Assembly (NCBI GenBank): GCA_021200995.1
Contig: JAJQFS010000077.1
Coordinates: forward strand, 1-34,022
Reading direction: 5' to 3'
DNA length: 34,022 nucleotides
Source: Lachnospiraceae bacterium
Lineage (GTDB): Bacteria; Bacillota; Clostridia; Lachnospirales; Lachnospiraceae
In this document: positions 18,534-25,499 of the stretch, one piece after another
Layout: each line of letters begins with the position of its first letter
Position numbering within the stretch: the first letter of the stretch is position 1
The notes under the pieces: generated by a model
What the model was told of the DNA's origin: nothing
What the model saw: only the letters and a program-made list of their open reading frames with translations
Databases searched by the model: none
Translations under genes and position numbers: made by a program

Positions 18534-19400
18534 TCATTCGCAGGGGACATACAGATCACTTCCGATTTCCCTCAGGTGATTCTGATACGAATGTGTCCCG
18601 TAAATGGCGTCGCGGTAATTGATCAGTTCAATCTTATTCTCCTTAATCCAGTCATGGAGCTCGCTGCTGCACAACGCTTCCAGATCCTGAATACGCGCGA
18701 TATGCAGAGAGGATTCCGCGAGAATGTATTCATCCAGATAACCTGGATGCCACGCCGTGATCGCCACCTTATGCTTTGCCATTTCCGGGTACACTTTTTT
18801 CAGATACTGGAGCGGATCATAAGACAGGCGCACACGATAATCGTTATCATAGCAGGCGTCATAACAGCTGTCCTTGATCTGGTCAGTTTTTAAAATATCC
18901 AGGCCGGCATATTTTGGATCAATATTATCCGGATTCGCTTCATTGCAGAACCCATATGGAATCCCAAACTCATCGCAGGCCTTCAGCCGGGCTGTTTCAA
19001 ACACAGACAGCTTCCCCTCTCTTGAGAAGGCACCGGTATAATCCGGCACGCGGCCCAAAAGGAGGCATGTCCGCTCCAGCTGCGCGCGGCTCTCGGCCAG
19101 CACCTCTTCATAGACGCATTCTTCCTGCTTTTTGCGGTCCTTGCGCCACTTAAATCTGCCCTCCTCATTGACCATGGACGGCACCTGTTCTGGCGGCAGA
19201 ACCGGACGGCCCCAGAAATGCGCGTGCCATCCCACGCTGATCCACGGTCTCTCTTTTAAGAAAACCACAGCCTCCTCAAACCCCGGACAGTCCAGCATCA
19301 GATCCGCGCTGGTCACCAGCCCTTCGTCGATCGCCTTGAAAACGCCGATATTATTGACCGGCGTATATCCTACATCATCCGCACGAAGTATCAGTTTCAT
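18534..19400 (-). CDS. ChbG/HpnK (YdjC) family carbohydrate deacetylase
   Basis: Metal-dependent deacetylase of 288 residues. In E. coli, ChbG removes an acetyl group from chitobiose- and chitotriose-6-phosphate. The signature residues are visible: LRADDVG at 5-11 (Asp8, Asp9), the metal-binding pair in WHAHFWG (H59, H61) and a later H218 in AITAWHPGYLDEY. Its first codon overlaps the end of the YcxB-like gene by four bases. With PTS and ABC sugar importers on either side, a role in removing acetyl groups from an imported amino sugar is reasonable but inferred. Confidence 0.88.
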   Translation of the reverse strand: MKLILRADDVGYTPVNNIGVFKAIDEGLVTSADLMLDCPGFEEAVVFLKERPWISVGWHAHFWGRPVLPPEQVPSMVNEEGRFKWRKDRKKQEECVYEEVLAESRAQLERTCLLLGRVPDYTGAFSREGKLSVFETARLKACDEFGIPYGFCNEANPDNIDPKYAGLDILKTDQIKDSCYDACYDNDYRVRLSYDPLQYLKKVYPEMAKHKVAITAWHPGYLDEYILAESSLHIARIQDLEALCSSELHDWIKENKIELINYRDAIYGTHSYQNHLREIGSDLYVPCE

Positions 19401-19924
19401 TTTCCCTTCACCCCTATTTTCTTTGTCTTTCCATCGTCACCGGACAGATCCGCTAATAGCCGCAGTGTCTGTCGGAGCTTCTCTGTATCGCCCTCAAAGA
19501 TTCTCTCCGGCAAAATCACTGTGGTATCGTCCGTCAGCGCTACTAACACCAGGTTCCCGAAGATCGCGTAATTGCGCACTTCCTTTGGCCGACCATTAAC
19601 CCGCATGCCGCTCTGGTTTAAGGACACCGTGATTTGTCTCAGCTGGTCATCCTTTATTTTTTCTTTTTCCTTCGCGGCGCCTTCACGAATTCTCACAGTC
19701 ACGCGCCAGTTGACAATCACGATCCACACAAGGCTGAGCACCACGGCTCCCGCGATAAATGCTCCAATCGGCTTCGGGCGGATGCCCACCAGCAAAATCG
19801 CCATTACCACAGGCAGGACCATCCAGACCCTGTGCTGGAGTTTACGCATCTCCGGGCTGTGCATGATCCTGAATTTGTAAAAGTCCTCGTACTCACTCTT
19901 CTGTAATTCGTATTGAAATTCCAT
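19397..19924 (-). CDS. YcxB-like membrane protein
   Basis: A 175-residue protein with two adjacent membrane spans (about residues 33-48 and 52-72) followed by a basic linker and a soluble beta-rich C-terminal domain (SLNQSGMRVNGRPKEVRNYA, then VALTDDTTVILPERIFEGD). This layout matches the YcxB family of unknown function. It is the first gene of the ChbG-MBL-NIF3 operon, overlapping the deacetylase start. No enzymatic motif is visible. Confidence 0.65.
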   Translation of the reverse strand: MEFQYELQKSEYEDFYKFRIMHSPEMRKLQHRVWMVLPVVMAILLVGIRPKPIGAFIAGAVVLSLVWIVIVNWRVTVRIREGAAKEKEKIKDDQLRQITVSLNQSGMRVNGRPKEVRNYAIFGNLVLVALTDDTTVILPERIFEGDTEKLRQTLRLLADLSGDDGKTKKIGVKGK

Positions 19925-20005
19925 CTTTGTTCCTTACATAATAAATGATAACACCATGGCGGTTTTCTTTTTGTAAAATGTATCCGTTCTTTGTAAAGTG
20001 CCCGT

Positions 20006-20047
20006 AAAAAAGGCCGGCAGGATTCTTTTTATCGAACCCTGTCGGCC
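20006..20047 (-). terminator. Terminator of the PTS IIB-IIC-IID operon
   Basis: Minus-strand stem GGCCGACAGG / CCTGCCGGCC (one G-T wobble, extendable by TTC/GAA) with an A-rich loop, followed by six T. It begins about 80 bases after the IID stop. Confidence 0.85.
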
Positions 20048-20128
20048 ATAGACCAGAATCTTAACAAATGCCAACCCTTTGAAGACCCGGTTCGAACACA
20101 TTTATGAGACGTATTCTATGTCTGAATT

Positions 20129-20968
20129 TTATGCCAAAATCGTGGTAAAATAACCGATAATGGCAACTACCAGCATGCCAAGCATGATCTTATTGGCGGA
20201 AAGGTGCTTTGCCTTGATGAGCCAGAACACAATCACGGAACCGATCAGCGGGATCAGGCCGCCGTAAATCGCGTCAAACACATCCGCCTGCAGATCAACC
20301 ATTACACCGTTTACGTTCAGGACCAGAGCGGTTTCCAGATAGCAGTTGTTTGCCAGAACAGCGCCGACCACGATGATACCCATGGTTTCAATTGCAGGAA
20401 GCACACGCTCTTTTAAGTCGCCGCTCAAAAGTGCATTCGCACCGTCCACGCCCATCTTGACGCCGGCCGCGAAAAGATAATAGGAACATGCCCAGTTTAC
20501 AGCCACATATACCACAACCGCGAAGATCGGGCCGACAATGCTGCCGCCTTCGGAAAGGCCGATGGAAATGGAGAGTAAAATCGGAACAAACAGAGTCTGC
20601 CATACGGTGTCGCCAAGACCTGCTAAAGGACCAGCCAGAGCGGTCTTGATGGACTGGATCATCTCGTCCGGCACCTCGCCGGTGCGGGCGCGCTCAATCT
20701 CCATGCCGAGGGCAATGCCCCACACTACTGCGCCGAAGGTCTGCTGCGTATTGAAGAATACCATGTGATGCTGTGCCAGCTCCTGCTGTTTGGCGGGATC
20801 ATCCGGATACAGATCCTTGCTGGCGTCGATCATCATCAGTGTCATGGAACAACCCATCATTCGCTCCATTGTGAAGCAGACGGCGATTTCATACATCAGA
20901 TGCCAGTAAATGCGTCTGATAAAGCTTTTATCATTTTTTAAAGAGGCAAGTCTTTCATTGTTATCCAT
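20129..20968 (-). CDS. PTS system mannose-family IID component
   Basis: Membrane component that forms the sugar channel with IIC. At 279 residues it is the usual length. Family signatures are present: the N-terminal helix region SFIRRIYWHLMYEIAVCFTM, HHMVFFNTQQTFGAVVWGIA and AGPLAGLGDTVWQTLFVPIL, then several membrane spans near the C-terminus. Its ATG overlaps the IIC stop by one base (TGATG) with GAGGAGG inside the end of IIC. Last gene of the IIB-IIC-IID operon. Confidence 0.96.
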   Translation of the reverse strand: MDNNERLASLKNDKSFIRRIYWHLMYEIAVCFTMERMMGCSMTLMMIDASKDLYPDDPAKQQELAQHHMVFFNTQQTFGAVVWGIALGMEIERARTGEVPDEMIQSIKTALAGPLAGLGDTVWQTLFVPILLSISIGLSEGGSIVGPIFAVVVYVAVNWACSYYLFAAGVKMGVDGANALLSGDLKERVLPAIETMGIIVVGAVLANNCYLETALVLNVNGVMVDLQADVFDAIYGGLIPLIGSVIVFWLIKAKHLSANKIMLGMLVVAIIGYFTTILA

Positions 20969-21762
20969 CAGAATTCCTCCTCTTCTGCGATTTCTTCACT
21001 CTTGTGCGAAGACATGAGATACATCAGATACGCGATCGCAAGTGAGATAATGGTGACAGTGATAATGTCCAGGCCGGCCGCCTTGACCAGGGCGAAACCG
21101 AAGACAAACAGGATCCACTGCAGGTTGTTTTTCAGCATAACGCTCAACAGCATCATGAAGCCCAGCAGAGGAAGCATCTTTGTGAAGACGCCCATGCAGC
21201 CGGTTACCCATGCGGGCAGAACGGATACCAGAGCAACTACCACATCCTGGCCCAGTAATGCGAAGAGCATTACGATCACGAAGTTCTCCACGAAGACCAG
21301 GATGTTGCTGGTCCAGGGGATCCAGTAACCGGCCTTCAGATTGCCGTTATTGACCGCGGTGTCACTCGCATGCAGGATGAACTGTTTTAATACGTTATTG
21401 GTGGAACCAAGCACGGTCTCTACTGCGGAACCCGCCAGGCAGATGGTCACGCACAGGGCGGCCGCCTCTTCCGCGTCCAGACCAGACACGATACACAGCG
21501 GAACCGCGAACCAGGATGTCAGACCGATGGACGGCAGGGAAGAAACTCCGCCGATGACGACCGCGCCCAGATACAGAGACTGCAGCGTGATGCCAATAAT
21601 AATACCAGTCTGTACATCCCCTACAACAAAGCCCGCGATCGTCGCGATGATCAGCGGCCTGCCCAGGATGGCCATTCCTAAATAACCGATCGGAAAGAGC
21701 TCTGTACCGATCAGACCGGCGAATACGCCAAGAATAGCGGCCTGTAATACAGTGATACTCAT
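20968..21762 (-). CDS. PTS system mannose-family IIC component
   Basis: Integral membrane sugar permease, 264 residues, with about eight hydrophobic segments. Family features: GEFGVFAG-like start (ILGVFAGLIGTELF), GRPLIIATIAGFVVGDVQTG and the loop QSLYLGAVVIGG. A short acidic C-terminus (EEIAEEEEF) follows. AAGGAG precedes ATG 21762. The substrate (mannose, GlcNAc, GalNAc, sorbose or other) is not set by these motifs. Confidence 0.95.
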   Translation of the reverse strand: MSITVLQAAILGVFAGLIGTELFPIGYLGMAILGRPLIIATIAGFVVGDVQTGIIIGITLQSLYLGAVVIGGVSSLPSIGLTSWFAVPLCIVSGLDAEEAAALCVTICLAGSAVETVLGSTNNVLKQFILHASDTAVNNGNLKAGYWIPWTSNILVFVENFVIVMLFALLGQDVVVALVSVLPAWVTGCMGVFTKMLPLLGFMMLLSVMLKNNLQWILFVFGFALVKAAGLDIITVTIISLAIAYLMYLMSSHKSEEIAEEEEF

Positions 21763-21782
21763 AATTTTATTTCTCCTTCTCT

Positions 21783-22265
21783 TTAATATTTACTTTTAAT
21801 ACTGTCCCATTCGGTGGTTGGCTGCGAAGGGATCAGATTGAAATAGATATGAACACCGGCATCCGCCATCCGTTTGACAGACGCGATCTGTTCCTGACTT
21901 AAGTAGCAGGCAGAAGCGATCTGCACTCTGCCGTCCGCCGGAGGCGCATTGGCGATATTGTACTCCTTCGGCATATTCGGTACCTTCTCGAGCACCTGCT
22001 CGTAAAGCTCCGGGAAGCGCATCAGCACCAGAGTCGGAACATCATCAGCGAGGGATCTCTCCAGCATCGGCACCGCTTCCTCCATTGTCGCGACATGAAC
22101 CCTGACTCCCTTGGGCGCCGCCGCCAGAAAAACTTTCTTCATCATAGGCGTCGTCGCGGTGTACTCATCAATTGCGACAACTCTCTTGATCCCGTTTTTC
22201 GGGATGATGGTGGTGACACACTGCCCGTGAATGAGTCTGTCGTCGCAGCGGACTAATGTAATCAT
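21783..22265 (-). CDS. PTS system mannose-family IIB component
   Basis: Cytoplasmic phosphotransfer protein of 160 residues. The phosphorylated histidine is His13 in VRCDDRLIHGQ, the family's N-terminal signature. It receives phosphate from IIA and passes it to the sugar. First gene of the operon, with AAAGGAGG before the ATG and the promoter at 22347-22375. Its cognate IIA is encoded separately on the plus strand at 23412-23846, beyond the regulator gene. Confidence 0.96.
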   Translation of the reverse strand: MITLVRCDDRLIHGQCVTTIIPKNGIKRVVAIDEYTATTPMMKKVFLAAAPKGVRVHVATMEEAVPMLERSLADDVPTLVLMRFPELYEQVLEKVPNMPKEYNIANAPPADGRVQIASACYLSQEQIASVKRMADAGVHIYFNLIPSQPTTEWDSIKSKY

Positions 22266-22328
22266 ACAGTTTCCTCCTTTTTGGTAGATTTGGAACTTTC
22301 CATGCTTTCTCCAATGTTTATTTACTTG

Positions 22329-22346
22329 TTGGAGTAATTACTTCAA
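22329..22346. promoter_or_regulatory. Candidate RpiR operator at the PTS promoter
   Basis: Eighteen-base near-palindrome with arms TTGGAGTAA and TTACTTCAA (one mismatch), starting one base downstream of the -10 box of the minus-strand PTS promoter, so bound protein would cover the transcription start. The half-site TTGGAG(A/T)AA recurs at the regulator's own promoter. Confidence 0.55.
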
Positions 22347-22375
22347 ATATTAGACCATTTATGAAAAAATGTCAA
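22347..22375 (-). promoter_or_regulatory. Promoter of the PTS IIB-IIC-IID operon
   Basis: On the minus strand a perfect TTGACA (22370-22375), 17 bases and TAATAT (22347-22352). The start is expected near 22340, inside the adjacent palindrome. One of the strongest promoter matches in the window. Confidence 0.8.
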
Positions 22376-22485
22376 TCGAATCTTTACACTTTTTTTACTT
22401 TTTCCGTGCTTTTCTCCATTTTTCCCAAATTTCACGTCGCAATTTTGTGAAATAATTCCAGTCGTTTTTTTCTCCATCCGTATGA

Positions 22486-22491
22486 TATAAT
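22486..22491 (+). promoter_or_regulatory. -10 box of the RpiR regulator promoter
   Basis: Perfect TATAAT preceded by TATGA. The -35 position holds only a T-rich stretch. The start would fall near 22498, inside the dyad 22491-22520. Confidence 0.5.
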
Positions 22492-22520
22492 TCTCCAAAG
22501 AGATTTGAAATTTTGGAGAA
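22491..22520. promoter_or_regulatory. Candidate RpiR operator at its own promoter
   Basis: Perfect nine-base arms TTCTCCAAA (22491-22499) and TTTGGAGAA (22512-22520) separated by 12 bases. It begins on the last base of the -10 box and ends just before the AAGGAGG ribosome site. It shares its half-site with the dyad at the PTS promoter. An RNA hairpin that hides the ribosome site is an alternative reading. Confidence 0.5.
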
Positions 22521-22535
22521 AAGGAGGCCTGATCT

Positions 22536-23380
22536 ATGACACTGACACCGGATGCAAAGCTCAACTCTCTCTACCCCACTTTCACCAAATCCGAAAAAAA
22601 ATCGCGGACTACCTGTCCGGACACGCAGATGCGCGCTATTTATCCACTGTCACGCTGGATGCTCTGGCATCAGACATCGGAGTCGGCCAGGCCTCGATCA
22701 TCCGCTTTGTCCGTAAATGTGGTTATGAATCCTACCGTGATTTCATGGCGAGTCTGGGAGACGCCTTATACAACAAAGAACTCAGCAAACGTTTTCTGAC
22801 CTTTCAGAATGACAACACGCTCTACCAGTCTGTTTCTTCCCACCTGGCCTCCTGCGCAGGCAACCTTTCTGACGAGGATCTGGCTTTGGCCGCGTCCTTT
22901 CTGGAGAATTGCTCTGTCGTCCTCTGCTACGGGGAGGGATATTCCGACTGCATGGCGCAGCTGGCCTATCATCGTCTGTCGCACAATAATATCTTTGCCG
23001 TTCACTCCGATAAGAACCAGATGTACGGTGTAAACCCGCAGATGATGGAGAGCAGAAAGCAGACACCGCTCCTTCTGCTGTTTTCCGTCAGCGGAGAGAC
23101 CGAATCTGTCGTTCATTTTGCACGGCAATATCGCGCACAGACCGGTGTTCATATCATTTCCTTTACCTGCCATGTGGAGTCTTCGCTGGCCAAGCTCTCC
23201 GACGTCACCTTCTACGCGCCCTCGAGCGATGAACACCACGAACAGACTAACCGCAATATTGACGGTATCATCAATATGATCTTTTTAATGGATTCATTGT
23301 TGATTCAGTATTATAAAATTAATTCCGAGAAACACGAGAAGCAGAACCTGATGGAAGCGACCGGCCAACACCAGCCGTAA
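22536..23380 (+). CDS. MurR/RpiR family transcriptional regulator, frame broken at an A8 run
   Basis: Sugar-phosphate-responsive repressor: N-terminal HTH_6 domain (LASDIGVGQASIIRFVRKCG) and C-terminal SIS domain (VVLCYGEGYSDCMAQLAYHR; LLFSVSGETESVVHFARQYR). The only start with a proper ribosome site is ATG 22536 (AAGGAGG, eight bases upstream); it reads KLNSLYPTFTKSEKK, the family N-terminus, then leaves frame at the A8 run 22584-22591. The rest of the protein, from KKIADYLSGH on, is in the next frame and is open to 23380. One extra A, or a -1 slip on the A-AAA-AAA heptamer, yields a normal 281-residue protein. An alternative in-frame start upstream (22505) would give an N-terminus unlike the family. 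It probably controls the flanking PTS genes. Confidence 0.9.
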
Positions 23381-23411
23381 TCATATTTTTAACATGAAAG
23401 GAATAAACAAC

Positions 23412-23846
23412 ATGATCGCAGTAATTTTAATTTCCCACTCTGACTTCGCCGCGTCCTTAAAAAAGGCCAGCGAGATGGTCTACGGCCCGCAGGAAGCCCT
23501 GGCAGCCATCGGCCTGTACGGCGACGCCGGCTTAGAGAGCCTGGCAGCCGAGATCCGCGCGCAGTATGATGCCTTTGCTGCAGAAGGATATCAGGTCATC
23601 TGCCTGACAGACCTCCCGCACGCCACGCCCTACAACGCGGCGCTCATCGCTTTAGACGGCACCGATTCACGCATTGTATCCGGCATGAACCTGCCGATGC
23701 TGGTACAGATTTTGAGTGAGCGTGAGGATGTGGAGCCTGACGGAATCGATGAATTCCTGGAAAGCGCAGCGGAAACCGCGAAGGAGAGCATCGAGGTATG
23801 CTCCACCGTTTCCGCGGATGAAGAAGAGGAAGAAGACGACTTCTGA
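23412..23846 (+). CDS. PTS system mannose-family IIA component
   Basis: Cytoplasmic phosphocarrier of 144 residues that takes phosphate from HPr and gives it to IIB. His9 in AVILISHSDFA is the expected phosphorylation site; the family GGSP-type loop appears as TDLPHATPYNAA, so the double glycine is not kept. The C-terminus is strongly acidic (ADEEEEEDDF). ATG 23412 has AAAGGA nine bases upstream and matches the family N-terminus better than ATG 23394. It lies 31 bases after the RpiR gene and is probably co-transcribed with it, split from IIB-IIC-IID. Confidence 0.9.
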   Translation: MIAVILISHSDFAASLKKASEMVYGPQEALAAIGLYGDAGLESLAAEIRAQYDAFAAEGYQVICLTDLPHATPYNAALIALDGTDSRIVSGMNLPMLVQILSEREDVEPDGIDEFLESAAETAKESIEVCSTVSADEEEEEDDF

Positions 23847-23908
23847 TCCTTTTCGCTTCAGGAAATTCAGAAACAGCTTTTTTCTGTACCCTTCTTATTG
23901 TTGGAAAA

Positions 23909-23941
23909 AACCCGGAGCCTTTCAGAACAAGACTCCGGGTT
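23909..23941. terminator. Bidirectional terminator between PTS IIA and the redox operon
   Basis: Perfect nine-base stem AACCCGGAG / CTCCGGGTT with a 15-base loop. On the minus strand it is followed by TTTTTTCC, a strong terminator for the redox operon; on the plus strand by TTCTTTCTG, weaker, for RpiR-IIA. Confidence 0.85.
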
Positions 23942-23966
23942 CTTTCTGTTTCAGACCGGGCCGACA

Positions 23967-25499
23967 CTATAAAGCCGCCGCCCTCTTTTCAATCGGGTGT
24001 TCAAAATTCCGTTCTTTGCCAGTCAGCTTCGGCTGGCCGCCTCCGGCCACACAGCCGCCGGGGCAGGCTCTGACGGCCAGATAGTCAAAGTCAGCGTGTC
24101 CATCTTTCAAATCCCGCAGCAGCTTCTGCGCGTTCGCGATACCGCTGACCGCTTTTCCTTTCAGTGTCGTTCCGTTCAGTTCAAATGTAAATTCTCTGAC
24201 GGTTCCTGAAAGATCACCGGGAATTACATCCGGGATTATCTGCACTTTATCGTCGTCCTCCACTGCGTTTTCCCACTCCTTCACTTCCGTCAGCGGATCA
24301 AACGGTTCGGGTTTCAGTTTACGCCAGACATCCAGCGTCGTGTAGCGGGACAGACACGCGTGGTGCAGCATATCGTACAACTCACCGGTGGTGATGGCCG
24401 CGTCGATCACGCCCTCATACTCCGGGCGCAGGCACTCCAGCTTCTGCGCCGTGCAGGAAGAGATGCTGACCACCATAATATCCTTTGGATTCACGCCGCT
24501 CTCTTTCGCGTAAGCCTCCCTTGCCTTTTTCGCGCAGACCATCTCCGGGGACGGCGCGCAGATCAGATTCTCCTTGAATTCCGGGCAGAAATTCTCCACA
24601 TAGCGGACAAAGGCCGGACAATCGCTGCTTAAAGCGGTGCGTCCCTCTGACGCCATCTCTTTTATCTGCTTCCGCTTCTCGGCCGCTGTGTCTGTCTGCG
24701 CAATGGCGTAGACCTTTTTCACACCGACTTTATGCAGGAAGGCTGTCAGTTTTCCGGAAACATTTGTACCGGTCTGCTCATGCAGCTTCTCCCCTAAGGC
24801 CACGCTCACTGCGGGAGCCACCACCGCAATCACCGGCTTTTTCCCCTGGTTGATTGTGACCCAGACAGAATGTGTATCGTCCTTTACAAAGATGCTGCCG
24901 GTCGGGCAGACGGCGGCACACTGGCCGCAGCCAATGCAGGCGGAATTGCCCAGGCCTTCCGGCGCGCCCACTTCAGAGTTGATCCCTCTGCCGAGCACCG
25001 CAACCGCGTTGACACACTGCTTTGCGCAGGCGGACACACAGCGGCGGCAGAGAATACAGCGGCTTGCGTCCCTTCCCAGATGCGGGGAGGTTTCGTCGTA
25101 CTGCGGCTTTCTCGCAAAGTCCCCGTACTTTCTGGTATCGACCCGATAACGGACAAAGAGCGCGTGCAGCTCGCAGTCCTGATAATTCGGACAATATTCA
25201 CAGTCCAGATGATGATTTTCGGCAATCAGCTCCAGATTGCGCCTGCGGCTGTCTTTTGCCAGCTCCGACTCGGTCTCTATTTCCATTCCTTCCCGGACAG
25301 GCGTGATGCAGGCTGCCTGGGGAATCCGGGCCCCCTTTACCTCCACCAGACACATGCGGCAGGCCGCAATCTTATTCTGATCTTTTAAATAGCACAGGGT
25401 AGGAATCTCTACACCGTTTGCCTGCGCCGCCTCCAGGATTGTGGAACCGTCCGGGGCGGTCGCTTCCATTCCATTGATTTTAAAATGCACATCAGCCAT
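23967..25499 (-). CDS. [FeFe] hydrogenase-like iron-sulfur protein with altered H-cluster site
   Basis: A 510-residue protein built like HydA/HndD. N-terminal clusters are intact: [2Fe-2S] C36, C47, C50, C64; His-ligated [4Fe-4S] H96 or H97 with C100, C103, C109; two [4Fe-4S] at C148/C151/C154/C158 and C188/C191/C194/C198. The H-cluster domain keeps the four cubane cysteines (C294, C349, C479, C483) but motif L1 reads SSDCPAF (proton-relay Cys replaced by D293), L2 reads SSCTAQKLE (Met-Pro lost, conserved Lys replaced by Q352), L3 reads VRACPGGC (Met replaced by R477). The FGATGG-containing segment and the C-terminal small-subunit region are absent. H2 chemistry is therefore unlikely; an electron-relay or substrate-specific role is inferred. 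The start overlaps the end of the NuoF-like gene, with GGAGG before ATG. Confidence 0.9.
   Translation of the reverse strand: MADVHFKINGMEATAPDGSTILEAAQANGVEIPTLCYLKDQNKIAACRMCLVEVKGARIPQAACITPVREGMEIETESELAKDSRRRNLELIAENHHLDCEYCPNYQDCELHALFVRYRVDTRKYGDFARKPQYDETSPHLGRDASRCILCRRCVSACAKQCVNAVAVLGRGINSEVGAPEGLGNSACIGCGQCAAVCPTGSIFVKDDTHSVWVTINQGKKPVIAVVAPAVSVALGEKLHEQTGTNVSGKLTAFLHKVGVKKVYAIAQTDTAAEKRKQIKEMASEGRTALSSDCPAFVRYVENFCPEFKENLICAPSPEMVCAKKAREAYAKESGVNPKDIMVVSISSCTAQKLECLRPEYEGVIDAAITTGELYDMLHHACLSRYTTLDVWRKLKPEPFDPLTEVKEWENAVEDDDKVQIIPDVIPGDLSGTVREFTFELNGTTLKGKAVSGIANAQKLLRDLKDGHADFDYLAVRACPGGCVAGGGQPKLTGKERNFEHPIEKRAAAL

Noticed and set aside
23967-25499. Functional H2-producing [FeFe] hydrogenase
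   Set aside because: Overall fold fits, but several residues essential around the H-cluster are replaced and the FGATGG-containing segment is missing.
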